Positions 29,727 to 38,212 are shown, counted from the stretch's first letter. The stretch: DNA of 64,000 nucleotides from JBNNGK01 sp050268245 (GCF_050268245.1 NZ_JBNNGK010000003.1:62001-126000), one strand, 5' to 3'. Translations and numbers: made by a program. The notes: generated by a model from the letters alone, not told the origin.

Positions 29727-31971
29727 AGGCCGGGATGAAAAAATAAAAATTATTGGTGCGCGGAAAAATAATCTCAGTATCGACGTGCCTAAAAGAAAGA
29801 TAACGGTTTTTACGGGTGTTTCCGGCTCTGGAAAAAGCTCATTGGTGTTTGGCACCATTGCGGCTGAATCCCAGCGCCAGCTAAATGATACTTTTCCGCC
29901 TTTTATTCGCCACCGCTTGCCTCACTACGGTCAGCCTGACGTTGATGAAATAGCTAATCTCTCGGTTGCGATTATCATTGACCAAAAACGGATAGGGGGT
30001 AACGCACGTTCCACCGTGGGAACGGCGTCAGACATTTATACTTTGCTGCGGCTTTTATTTTCACGCGTAGGAAAGCCGTTCGTGGGGTACTCCAATATAT
30101 TTTCGTTCAATCACCCCTTGGGAATGTGCCCAAGCTGCGATGGAATAGGTATGGCCAGCGCAATCGATCTCGACAAATTGATTGATCAAAACCGTTCGCT
30201 TAATGAAGGGGCTATTTGTTATTCGACCTTTTCGCCGGGAACCTGGCGATGGAAACGTTATGTTTATTCGGGACTTTTCAACCCCGATAAAAAAATAGCC
30301 GACTATACCGATAAAGAGAAAGAGTTACTGCTCTACGCCAATAACATCACCCCACGCTCGCCTTCACCTAATTGGCCCAAGAGTGCAAAATTTGAAGGTG
30401 TGATTACGCGTTTCACGCGAAGTTACCTGAAACAAGAAAGTAAAGAGCTGAAGAGCGATGAATTTAAACAGGTTGTCACAATGAAAACCTGCCCAGAGTG
30501 CCATGGTATGCGCCTGAATGCCAAAATACTTTCTTGTAAAATAGAGGGTAAAAGCATCGGCGAATGCGTAATGATGCCTATCAATGAATTGAAGGTATTG
30601 CTTGAAAAACTCTCTTTCCCTTCGGTAAAGCCGTTGCTTGTCGCGCTGGGGGAACGGTTGGACGCGATGTGTGCTGTAGGATTGGGATATCTTGACTTAA
30701 ATCGCGCCACCCCAAGTTTGTCCGGCGGCGAATCGCAACGGTTAAAAATGGTCAGGCACCTTGGCAGCAGCCTGACCGGGATATCTTATATTATTGATGA
30801 ACCCAGTACTGGGTTGCATCCGGCAGATATTGCTAGGCTGAATTCATTGATAAAAAAATTACGTGACAAAGGCAATACCATACTGATGGTGGAGCACGAT
30901 CCGGATATGATCGCGATAGCCGAGCACGTTATCGATTTAGGCCCTGGTGCTGGCACCGAAGGGGGGAATATCGTTTTTCAAGGTGATTTAGTCGCTCTGA
31001 AGAAGTCAAACACCGTAACGGGAAAATATTTTTCTTGTCGGGCGCAGATCAATTCTCATCCGAGAAAGCCGAAAGGCCATATCTCCATTAAACATGCCAC
31101 GTTGCATAATTTGCAGGATTTATCCGTTGATGTACCGCTAAATGTAATGGTCGCCGTCACGGGGGTGGCAGGATCCGGAAAAAGCTCTTTGGTGATGGGC
31201 GTCTTGGCCCCACGTTTCCCCAATGCGATTGTCATCGATCAAAAACCGATACATACCTCAATTCGTTCACATATCGCTTCCTGGAGTGGTGCGTTCGCTA
31301 TTATTCGCGAGCTGTTTGCGCATGCAAATCATGTGAACGCTTCTTGGTTTAGCGCTAATGCAAAAGGTGCTTGTCCTGAATGCAAGGGGTTGGGGGTGAT
31401 TCAAACCGATCTGGCTTTTATGGATACCGTCACACTGCCGTGCGACGCCTGTCGGGGGCTGCGCTATAACCCTAAAGCGTTGCAATATCGGTTTCATGGA
31501 AAAAGTATTGCCGACGTTTTATGTATGCCAATCAAAGAGGCTGCCGATTTTCTCAGCGGGGAACCGCAGTTGATACCTATTTTTACCAGTCTGGTAGATG
31601 TTGGTTTGGGATATTTGCGCTTAGGAGAGTCGCTTAATCATCTTTCTGGTGGTGAATGCCAACGGCTCAAATTGGCATCACACCTGAATAATGGCAGCAC
31701 TGTCTATATTTTCGATGAGCCAACGACTGGCCTGCACCCAAGCGATGTCGCCTCTCTGCTTAAGGTATTCAATCGGTTGGTTGATCAAGGCAATTCGGTG
31801 ATCATTATTGAACACAATATGGAGTTGATTGCTCAAGCCGACTGGGTTATCGATATCGGTCCTTATGCGGGGCGAGATGGGGGGAAACTGCTGTTTAGCG
31901 GCACGCCGGCCTCAATGCTTTCCTGCCAGGATTCACTGACGGCGGAATGGCTGCGCAAACATTGCCAATGA
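29719..31971 (+). CDS. UvrA-like ABC ATPase (drug-resistance type, DrrC-like)
   Basis: 750 residues, shorter than UvrA (about 940). Both ATPase halves are present: Walker A GVSGSGKSSL and GVAGSGKSSL, signatures LSGGESQRLKM and LSGGECQRLKL, and Walker B ISYIIDEPSTGLHP and VYIFDEPTTGLHP. Zinc-finger cysteines CPSC, CPECHG, CPECKG and CDACRG are kept, while the large UvrB-binding insertion of true UvrA appears absent. This is the class III UvrA-like group, known from DNA-binding drug self-resistance. AAAGGAG lies six bases before the ATG, which overlaps the MFS stop, so the two are probably coupled in resistance. Confidence 0.85.
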   Translation: MSEGRDEKIKIIGARKNNLSIDVPKRKITVFTGVSGSGKSSLVFGTIAAESQRQLNDTFPPFIRHRLPHYGQPDVDEIANLSVAIIIDQKRIGGNARSTVGTASDIYTLLRLLFSRVGKPFVGYSNIFSFNHPLGMCPSCDGIGMASAIDLDKLIDQNRSLNEGAICYSTFSPGTWRWKRYVYSGLFNPDKKIADYTDKEKELLLYANNITPRSPSPNWPKSAKFEGVITRFTRSYLKQESKELKSDEFKQVVTMKTCPECHGMRLNAKILSCKIEGKSIGECVMMPINELKVLLEKLSFPSVKPLLVALGERLDAMCAVGLGYLDLNRATPSLSGGESQRLKMVRHLGSSLTGISYIIDEPSTGLHPADIARLNSLIKKLRDKGNTILMVEHDPDMIAIAEHVIDLGPGAGTEGGNIVFQGDLVALKKSNTVTGKYFSCRAQINSHPRKPKGHISIKHATLHNLQDLSVDVPLNVMVAVTGVAGSGKSSLVMGVLAPRFPNAIVIDQKPIHTSIRSHIASWSGAFAIIRELFAHANHVNASWFSANAKGACPECKGLGVIQTDLAFMDTVTLPCDACRGLRYNPKALQYRFHGKSIADVLCMPIKEAADFLSGEPQLIPIFTSLVDVGLGYLRLGESLNHLSGGECQRLKLASHLNNGSTVYIFDEPTTGLHPSDVASLLKVFNRLVDQGNSVIIIEHNMELIAQADWVIDIGPYAGRDGGKLLFSGTPASMLSCQDSLTAEWLRKHCQ

Positions 31972-32048
31972 CAGTCGGAATAACAGAGGGCAGGACAGCC
32001 AGCCTGGGCTGGCAATAATGTGATGCATGGCATTATTATCCTTTCGGA

Positions 32049-32426
32049 TTGTCCCGTTATATTTCTGCTGTGATGGACAAGTCAGCTGAAGCGTTGTCGT
32101 CACTGTTTGACGAAAAAGGGCAGTTGGTATTGCCTTTTCGTCGCAGTAGAGACGTTATCGTAGGGCGTGAAAATATTTATCAGCATTACGCCAGCGGTTT
32201 CAGCGTTGCACCATTACGTTTTACTTCAATAGATGAGGTCTGTTTTCATTATACTAAAAGCATCCATGTTGCAGTGGTTGAGTATCGGTTACATGGTCAG
32301 ACATTACCCGAACAAAAGAAGTTTGTTTTATCATATATTAATGTCATTAGAGGCGATAAAGGTGAAATTATTGAGTTAATAGACTATGAGGATGTTTTAA
32401 ATAGAGAGGCGATTTTTTCTTCCTGA
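32049..32426 (+). CDS. NTF2/SnoaL-like small protein
   Basis: 125 residues from a TTG, or 117 from an internal ATG at 32073. The pattern RYISAVMDKSAEALSSLF, followed by a beta-rich part with GRENIYQHYASG and a tail INVIRGDKGEIIELIDYEDV, is that of a SnoaL/NTF2-like fold used by ketosteroid isomerase-type enzymes and cargo-binding proteins. No ATG lies in frame before the conserved helix and no Shine-Dalgarno is evident, so the N-terminus may have been lost by frameshift. It sits 78 bases after the UvrA-like gene in the same direction. Confidence 0.6.
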   Translation: MSRYISAVMDKSAEALSSLFDEKGQLVLPFRRSRDVIVGRENIYQHYASGFSVAPLRFTSIDEVCFHYTKSIHVAVVEYRLHGQTLPEQKKFVLSYINVIRGDKGEIIELIDYEDVLNREAIFSS

Positions 32427-32617
32427 TGCTTATCTTTTCTTATCTATTTGATATGGGTAATTTCAGGGCTTTAGAGGGTATATAAAATTCAATACTGGTG
32501 CTATTGCTAAATTTTTTGTTTTATAGTAATTTATTCACGCATTAAATTATTTGTCTTGATGTATTTTTATTAATTATCATCTTTATTTTAGCGTTGTCGA
32601 GGTCATCAGGGGAAAAT

Positions 32618-33103
32618 ATGGGAATAAATAAAACAACGGAAGATACACAAAATAAAGAAATGTCATGGCACAAGCATTTCGAAGATGCGCTAGGCAACTT
32701 ACAGTGTGTGCTTGTCGCACGGCGAACACTGATGAACCCCGATGGGGTTACCTGGCCTCAATACGACACGCTGTATATCTTGCATCAGTTGCAGCCAATG
32801 ACGCCTAGTGCCATTGGTGATAAGTTGGGTTTTGCTCGTAGTAAGATGTCGAAAATTCTAAGAGCATTAAAAGATACCGGGTTCGTTGAACAAATGTCTG
32901 GCGAAAACGATAAGCGTGAGATGCTGACAAAGCTGACAGAAAAAGGCGTTAATTTTTTGAATGAAGCTGAGTCTGCTCGGCACTCAATGGCTAGGCAGGT
33001 TGCTTCGTGTATGTCACCAGGGGAAATTGCGATATTTACCGAGTTATGCATGAAAGCGGCTCACGTCCTGGACCAAGACATTAAGGATGGTAAAGAGAAA
33101 TAA
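32618..33103 (+). CDS. MarR-family transcriptional regulator
   Basis: 161 residues from the ATG at 32618, preceded by AGGGGA. The winged helix-turn-helix is visible: TPSAIGDKLGFARSKMSKIL, then DTGFVEQMSGENDKREMLTK with the beta-wing DKRE. MarR proteins repress drug efflux and detoxification genes and are released by small phenolic or antibiotic ligands. Here it follows an MFS pump, a UvrA-like ABC protein and an NTF2-like protein and probably regulates them, although it is not at the 5' end of the set. Confidence 0.85.
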   Translation: MGINKTTEDTQNKEMSWHKHFEDALGNLQCVLVARRTLMNPDGVTWPQYDTLYILHQLQPMTPSAIGDKLGFARSKMSKILRALKDTGFVEQMSGENDKREMLTKLTEKGVNFLNEAESARHSMARQVASCMSPGEIAIFTELCMKAAHVLDQDIKDGKEK

Positions 33104-33342
33104 TCCATAGAGCATTTAATGAACAATAGTGTATCAGCGATACTCACAATAAGTTAAACCTTATTAAGAGTCTGGTAATGCGTGGTTTTACATTGCAGTT
33201 GCTGTTTTTTTTCCAAGATTAATATAATTTTATAGTGCAAGTATCTGGTTTTGGAAACCAAGATTAGGTAATGTAATGCATAGGATTAACAGCACCCAAG
33301 AGCTTGTAAATTATTCTGTGTAACTGCCAACCTATTAAAGAC

Positions 33343-33467
33343 CATCGTTTAGACTGTCATCGAATTCGATAATAAAACGACTCATTCTAACTGCCAGTGC
33401 TGGATTGGTGTATTCTATTTTTTCGACGTAGTCTGGATCGCCAGATAAATCACTTTGCGCAGTGAGT
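33343..33467 (-). pseudogene. C-terminal gene fragment next to an IS scar
   Basis: On the minus strand the frame SDLSGDPDYVEKIEY, continuing to RFIIEFDDSLNDGL and a stop, has protein-like composition but no start. A related piece (SDLSGDRVGIEEVVY) is present in degenerate form at 37900-37960. I do not recognise the parent protein. The two pieces mark both ends of the first toxin block. Confidence 0.4.
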
Positions 33468-33547
33468 CAGCTGTTTAATGGATCGCAAAATTAGGGGGCT
33501 GGGACCACTTTTCCTAAGCTGTGCCACGTGCGGATAATATCACAAAC
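33436..33547. repeat. Degenerate repeat, left copy (IS3-type end scar)
   Basis: Two blocks are shared in order with 37931-38037: GATCGCCAGATAAATCACTTT and a block beginning CCTAAGCT and ending ATATCACAAAC. Distances between blocks are similar (77 and 82 bases). In the right copy the second block follows a transposase tail, so this is probably the remains of an IS3-family right end. The pair brackets the first toxin cassette in the same orientation. Confidence 0.55.
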
Positions 33548-34342
33548 CAAATCACTGTTATCTGTTTTTACTTTCCTCATATATACCTTATAAATAAAAT
33601 AGTGGAGATATTTATATTGCGAGATATAGCGTAATTGTAAACAGGGTAAGGTATTAAAAATAGTAATCTGTGGGTGAAAACTAAATGCTTTTTTCTTCAT
33701 CAATTTCTTCAGGATAATCAATAAACAAGCTGTCTTCTGAAACAGAGCCCCAGTCAATATCTTTATTGGGCGCAGAAAGGAAAGATTTGTCATCTTCTTA
33801 TCGATTGTTTTTTCCTTGTTGTTTGTACATATCGTATCTTTATAAACGGTGACAAATATGTCCTCTGTGCCCTCGCTGGAAGTCCTTAGTGACTTTTTAA
33901 CATATTCCTTCCGTGTTTCATTTAATGTTCTGTACTGGCCTTTCGGGAAAAGATTGGCGTTTATCATGGTATGTTTCCCTTCTTGAATCAGAATACTTTT
34001 ATTGATAAATTTCTTCCAGCATTTACATACGTTAGATTTACTCATACCAAGCTCTTCGGCGAGAGCCGATTGAGATATACTGGCTATCAGATTCCCATGC
34101 TGCATGAGTTTACATAAACGGATCATTATTGTGTATTCAGCACCAGACATATTCTTTCCGAGCTTTTCAAGATTATCGACAAAGGCATGAACATAGGCGA
34201 TACCCGGCTGTATGTCAGAACTACGTTCTTTTTTAATATTTACTGTTATTTTACCTTTTTGGTTTCTGTTATAAAAACTGTAAATTTCCAGTTTCCGTTT
34301 ATCTGTGAAATGATTTCTGTTTATATAACCCCACTTCTTCAC
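33491..34342 (-). CDS. Winged-helix protein, plasmid replication/RepL-like, probably with an aberrant C-terminus
   Basis: 283 codons from a GTG. Residues of about 60-150 hold a helix-turn-helix (ISQSALAEELGMSKSNVCK) and a wing (INANLFPKGQYRTL), as in small plasmid replication or phage regulatory proteins. The end of the frame runs into the degenerate repeat (WHSLGKVVPAP), so the natural C-terminus seems lost or replaced. GC content is far below the backbone, a sign of transfer. The role is not known, and replication is only a guess. Confidence 0.45.
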   Translation of the reverse strand: MKKWGYINRNHFTDKRKLEIYSFYNRNQKGKITVNIKKERSSDIQPGIAYVHAFVDNLEKLGKNMSGAEYTIMIRLCKLMQHGNLIASISQSALAEELGMSKSNVCKCWKKFINKSILIQEGKHTMINANLFPKGQYRTLNETRKEYVKKSLRTSSEGTEDIFVTVYKDTICTNNKEKTIDKKMTNLSFLRPIKILTGALFQKTACLLIILKKLMKKKAFSFHPQITIFNTLPCLQLRYISQYKYLHYFIYKVYMRKVKTDNSDLVCDIIRTWHSLGKVVPAP

Positions 34343-35031
34343 TGCTGGAGGTTATTATTGTATTGTAATCAATGCTTATGGTTTTTCCTTTTTATTATTG
34401 TTGCTTTCCTTATATTTAATGCAGTATGAAAATAAATATGAAAAAGAGAAATAATAAATTTTTGCGAAATAGTGTCCACTTCTTAGCGATGGTTTTAACT
34501 GTCAAAAGTCTCCATAGAAGAAATTTTAATTTCTGTACAGGGAATTTTTTCCGTGAAATCTATTTTAAATATAAAAAGTTACGCTTCCTGTATGCTATAG
34601 TATGTTTAATAACCTTAACGGGGAATGTGCTGATTAAATGACACTGTTTGATTTCCTGTTGTATTTTTACTTTATATTATAGACAGCAAGTGATTGTTTT
34701 CGACAATCACTAAGTGCTGCTGTAGATATTGTTTTCCTATAAATTTAAGAATAAATGCTATATGTAGAAAGAAGGATATTGTAATCAGAGAAAAGATTAT
34801 TTTCGCATTTATAATTAAGTAATGGAAAATGCGTTAGTCATTAAATCCCATTTGAGATCAGCGTCAGGGCGTAGCCATGCGGCAGCACATGAGCGTTAGC
34901 TCATAAGATAAAAGTATTATTCAAAAAATAATGATAAACAGAAAATAAACCGGTTCTGAAAAGTAAGTTAAATTTTATTTTCTTAAACAGGAAATGGTAT
35001 TTATCTATATAAAAACAAGGAGAAACATGCA
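34343..35031. other. Very AT-rich region without a supported gene
   Basis: About 690 bases, strongly AT-rich. A 71-codon plus-strand frame at 34426-34641 (lysine- and phenylalanine-rich) has no ribosome site and is probably chance. A short GC-richer island at 34850-34905 contains the hairpin ATGAGCGTTAGCTCAT. No RNA gene is recognised. Confidence 0.45.
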
Positions 35032-35300
35032 ATGAAAACTATAAAAAAATAATAATCTTTAAAGCAAAAGAAAACATTCCCTTTATGGCTTGTTTAATCA
35101 CCAATATGGAAGAAAATGAAAATGGAATAAAACTTATTCTTGAAAATGGTGAAAATATCTGTATTAAAGATTACGGCTATTATTTCCTGCACGAGACCAC
35201 AGACGATTTGGACAGGGAACGAATGGTAAACAGCTACAGAAGGTTAGCTTCCGAACTCGGACAACTGAGCGAAGAAACAGTAAAATCATTACTGCCCTGA
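35032..35300 (+). pseudogene. Small AT-rich gene interrupted by a -1 frameshift at an A7 run
   Basis: A strong AAGGAG site lies nine bases before ATG 35032, which reads MKTIKK and then hits TAA directly after seven A residues (35043-35049). Moving back one base joins this start to the open frame that continues through CLITNMEENENGIKLILENG to TVKSLLP at 35300, giving about 89 residues. The run is in phase A_AAA_AAA, the form used in -1 slippage, so either decay, an assembly error or programmed slippage is possible. Without slippage, translation could only restart at ATG 35085. No family is recognised. Confidence 0.5.
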
Positions 35301-35426
35301 TCAGAATACGCCATCATTGTTCCGGGGCTTGTTTTTGTAACCGAATGATAAACATCTCTTTTAAGTCAAATTACAAATCGGTTAGTATTGCATCAACTTA
35401 ACCACAAAAATGACAAGGAAAAGGAA

Positions 35427-35914
35427 ATGTATCGTCAATACAACAATGAACTGACCCCGGAACTGCTGGCAACAATGGATCAATCACCGTTTACGGCGGA
35501 ACAACTGGTAGGAATGAATGATGAAACGCGATCGCTCATCTCTGACCAGCAGGAATATTGCCGCCAGCATCCTGTTAATGCCATATACCGTATTGTAGTG
35601 GATGGCAGCTTTACCAGAGAGGGTGGAACAGTTCGTGCAGCATACAACGGAAAGAAATCGAACTTTCAGACGGCAGGAAAGTTAATGTTGCTTTAGTCGG
35701 TGATGACGTTGTTTACCCTGATGGGAGAACGTCGAAAATTGTAACAGGTACGGGTAAAATGAGTGAGGTAAATGGTCGCGGTGTAGCGCTGGTCAACAGT
35801 CGTCTGGATAACGGAGATGAGATTATTAGCACTCTGTGCAATGGTCCGATGATTGTAGGTCGTGAAGGAGAAAAGATGCCGGAGGATTTCCTGTCATCCT
35901 GTGAGGTGGGGTAA
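35427..35914 (+). pseudogene. PAAR-like protein gene with a frameshift, upstream of the toxin
   Basis: The first part (from ATG 35427, AAGGAAAAGGAA upstream) reads MYRQYNNELTPELLATMDQS and continues to KSNFQTAGK, then stops at 35696. In the next frame the protein goes on as VNVALVGDDVVYPDGRTSK and GRGVALVNSRLDNGDEIIST to a TAA at 35912. Glycine-rich VALVGD and DEIIST repeats resemble PAAR spike-tip domains. One missing base in GGAAAG near 35677-35681 explains the break. The final TAA shares a base with the toxin ATG (TAATG). A shortened relative precedes the second toxin at 52572. Confidence 0.6.
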
Positions 35915-37518
35915 TGGGTCATCGATCTGATTGTTATGGACGAGGGACAGCACTGAAGGGTGATAAAACAACCACGGGTGCTGAATGTATCGCCTCAATG
36001 TCTAATGATACTGAACATGGGCGAAGAGTTGTTCGTGTTGGGGATAAAACAACCCCATGCCCTAAATGTGGTGAGGCAGGGGTTATCGTATCCGGTGAAC
36101 CCCGTGATACTAATAATGGAAAAATAGCGGCGGTTGATGGTTCAATCGTGCGCTGTGCCTGTCCGTCATGGTCTAACTGGATTATTGCGCCAGCAGGACA
36201 ATGGGTTGGCAGAGGCCCGGATCCTTCTATTGCAGCCCTTGCGGCATTGGTTGCTGAACGTAAGGTCGCAGAAGAAGTAAGAACTAAACAACTGGCTGAA
36301 GAACGTGATCGTAATCGTGTCTTTGCCAAATCCTGCCTTCGTGGTGAGGGCTGTAATGATGCCGGGGAAGAGCAGGAACCCCACACCAATTTTGCTTCAA
36401 TGGCATTTTATCATGCCGTTCAACCTGCCGACCCTGCATCGGATAATGATGTGGTCCAGTACGCTCAGACTGCCAAGAAAAAGAAACCTGCAGAAGCGAT
36501 CCCAAAACCGAAAAAACGAAGCGTCCTGTATAAATGGTGGTTTGGTAATCATGAGGAAGTCGAATACCAGCGGGCAACAGCCGCAGCTACAAGTGCTGCT
36601 AACGCCCAGACGGCTGTTGAAGGTGCCAGCGTTCTTGGGTTGGTAGGTGGAAGTGCCATCACATCAGGAACATGGGCGGTAAAACTTGGGGAAATGGCAA
36701 CCGGACTCGGAAGAATAGCCGCCAGCGGTCCCGGTGCTCCCATCGCCGCAGTCGTAATGGGAATGATGCCCGGAAGACTCAATGACGGTGAGCAGGACTT
36801 TATTGACCGGATGCGTCTGGAACAGATGCGTGAAGCGCCAAGCCGTGTGCGTTATACATGGGAGCAGGACGATAAGGGTAATCCGGTTGCTCATGGCTGG
36901 CACACTCCACCGGGTAAAGATATGGTGCGTGTGCGCAAAATGGAGTGGGACAGCAGCCGAAAAGCGTATACGTTCACTACAGAGGAAGATCCGCGTATTA
37001 CCATTATCTGGACGCCCGACAGTTCAGGTGTCAATGTTCCTTCAAATACAGGTAACCAGAATCCTGTAAGGATACCGAACCCGGTAGTTGTTGATCCGTT
37101 GCCGGAAGATACCAGTATTGAGGCTACAACCACTCCGGCACCGGAAGAAAAAAATTTTGCGGATTATATTCTTGTTCTGCCAATATCGGATATTCCGCCG
37201 ATTTATGTATATCTTAGTCAGGGACGTTCAGGTATTCCTGATAAAGATCATGATTATCATCCAGCCCCGGAAACTAGTGAAATTGGTATTTCAGGTCTCA
37301 GACAGGCTAAGAAAAAAACACCTAAGCAAGGTGGCGGTGGACTTAGAGAGCGCTGGGTTGATGCTAAAGGTAGGAGGATTTACGAATGGGATTCTCAGCA
37401 CGGTGAGCTTGAGGAATACAGGGCAAGTGATGGTGAGCATTTAGGGTCTGTAGATTATAAAACAGGTGAGCAGTTAAAACCTGCAGTTAAAGGCCGAAAT
37501 ATTAAAAGATACCTTTGA
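35914..37518 (+). CDS. PAAR + pyocin-S + colicin E3-type RNase toxin (T6SS effector), copy 1
   Basis: 534 residues. Residues 1-95 form a PAAR-type spike domain (ALKGDKTTTGAECIASMS, RVVRVGDKTTPCPKCG, DGSIVRCACP). A charged helix follows, then a glycine/alanine-rich segment (GLVGGSAITSGTW, GPGAPIAAVVMGMMPG) and a pyocin-S domain (VRYTWEQDDKGNPVAHGW, TTEEDPRITIIWTPDSSG). The last 100 residues match the colicin E3 cytotoxic domain (DHDYHPAPETSEI, GRRIYEWDSQHGELE, GRNIKRYL), which cleaves 16S rRNA at the decoding site. The PAAR end suggests delivery by a type VI secretion system, though no such genes lie here. It is paired with an ImmE3-like immunity gene eight bases on. Confidence 0.9.
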   Translation: MGHRSDCYGRGTALKGDKTTTGAECIASMSNDTEHGRRVVRVGDKTTPCPKCGEAGVIVSGEPRDTNNGKIAAVDGSIVRCACPSWSNWIIAPAGQWVGRGPDPSIAALAALVAERKVAEEVRTKQLAEERDRNRVFAKSCLRGEGCNDAGEEQEPHTNFASMAFYHAVQPADPASDNDVVQYAQTAKKKKPAEAIPKPKKRSVLYKWWFGNHEEVEYQRATAAATSAANAQTAVEGASVLGLVGGSAITSGTWAVKLGEMATGLGRIAASGPGAPIAAVVMGMMPGRLNDGEQDFIDRMRLEQMREAPSRVRYTWEQDDKGNPVAHGWHTPPGKDMVRVRKMEWDSSRKAYTFTTEEDPRITIIWTPDSSGVNVPSNTGNQNPVRIPNPVVVDPLPEDTSIEATTTPAPEEKNFADYILVLPISDIPPIYVYLSQGRSGIPDKDHDYHPAPETSEIGISGLRQAKKKTPKQGGGGLRERWVDAKGRRIYEWDSQHGELEEYRASDGEHLGSVDYKTGEQLKPAVKGRNIKRYL

Positions 37519-37526
37519 GGTGAAAG

Positions 37527-37772
37527 ATGGGACTGAAATTAACATTAGAATGGTTTGATAAAATAGATGAAATCTTGATCAATAAAGAGACCTCTGCAGA
37601 TTTAGGTCAGGATGGAACTCTAATCAAAAAATTTAATTTGCCATTTGATGGAAGAATATATGACGGTGGATTCGATGTATTAAGTTCGTGGAAGAAAGAT
37701 TTACAACCATTATTTTCACACCACATTGATTTCGATAAATATGACTACCAGCTAGTATTTAAACGAGATTAA
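37527..37772 (+). CDS. Colicin E3-type immunity protein
   Basis: 81 residues starting MGLKLTLEWFDKIDEIL, with FDGRIYDGGFDVLSSWKKDL and a terminal FKRD. The start MGLKL-L-WFDK and the C-FDV-W pattern match ImmE3/cloacin immunity proteins, which bind and block the E3-type RNase domain. GAGGTG lies just before the ATG and the gap to the toxin stop is eight bases, so the pair is co-translated. It is somewhat diverged but keeps the acidic character expected for binding the basic RNase. Confidence 0.88.
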   Translation: MGLKLTLEWFDKIDEILINKETSADLGQDGTLIKKFNLPFDGRIYDGGFDVLSSWKKDLQPLFSHHIDFDKYDYQLVFKRD

Positions 37773-37790
37773 TAAAACAATATACGTTTT

Positions 37791-37884
37791 CGAGACTGTA
37801 AACGAGATTGTGTAATTGCTTTTTTTTGATGTGTTCACTCCAACAACAGGGACAGGCAATTACATAATTTAAATTACAGTCTCG
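37791..37884. mobile_element. 94-bp MITE-like element with 29-bp inverted ends (IS256-type?)
   Basis: The left end CGAGACTGTAAACGAGATTG (continuing GTGTAATTGC-like) and the reverse complement of the right end CGAGACTGTAATTTAAATTA agree at about 24 of 29 positions, both ending GTAATTGC. The centre is only about 36 bases. Such GAGACTGTAA ends recall IS256-family elements, so this may be an internal deletion product or a MITE. No clear target duplication is seen. Confidence 0.6.
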
Positions 37885-37930
37885 CCGCCAATTCTGAATT
37901 GGCAATACACCACCTCTTCGATGCCGACTC

Positions 37931-38037
37931 GATCGCCAGATAAATCACTTTTCGCACTGTAGTGGATCAGTAATTCAGGGCAGTATGAAAACCAGAGCCT
38001 TGCCTAAGCTACCCCTCGCGTGGATAACATCACAAAC
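37931..38037. repeat. Degenerate repeat, right copy, with IS3-family transposase tail
   Basis: It shares GATCGCCAGATAAATCACTT and CCTAAGCT...ATCACAAAC blocks with 33436-33547. Between them the plus strand reads QYENQSLA followed by a stop, like the end of IS3-family OrfB proteins (compare QFENQNLA at 54644-54667). It is thus the scar of an IS3-type right end, in direct orientation with the left copy. Confidence 0.6.
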
Positions 38038-38079
38038 AGCCTCTTCCACACAATCGGCCGTCAAAACAGACTGAATGCA

Positions 38080-38113
38080 AAAACCCGCTTAAGTTGCCTT
38101 AAGCGGGTTTTCT
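38080..38113 (-). terminator. Terminator of tRNA-Asn 2
   Basis: AAAACCCGCTTAA, a GTTGCC loop, then TTAAGCGGGTTTT. It is nearly identical to the one after tRNA-Asn 1 and lies just past the tRNA 3' end on the minus strand. Confidence 0.88.
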
Positions 38114-38118
38114 AAATT

Positions 38119-38194
38119 TGGCTCCTCTGACTGGACTCGAACCAGTGACATACGGATTAACAGTCCACCGTTCTACCGACTGAACTACAGAGGA
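38119..38194 (-). tRNA. tRNA-Asn (GTT), copy 2, with C28U change
   Basis: 76 bases with encoded CCA. It differs from the other three copies only at 38167, which is tRNA position 28: C becomes U. The anticodon stem therefore has two neighbouring wobble pairs, G27-U43 and U28-G42. The anticodon GTT and all loops are unchanged, so it is probably still functional. Confidence 0.97.
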
Positions 38195-38212
38195 ATCGTG
38201 TGAACGGGAAGA

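Noticed and set aside
34426..34641. 71-codon AT-rich frame
   Set aside because: Very AT-rich DNA gives such frames by chance only rarely stopped by context; no ribosome site and no recognisable feature.
37527..37900. Colicin-type lysis gene after the E3 immunity gene
   Set aside because: No small lipoprotein with a lipobox follows; the next sequence is the MITE-like element. This agrees with delivery through a PAAR spike rather than colicin release.
20527..38194. Integrative element bounded by tRNA-Asn att sites
   Set aside because: No integrase or excisionase was found and much of the interval (sotB, amn) is conserved backbone, so the tRNA copies are not shown to be att sites.
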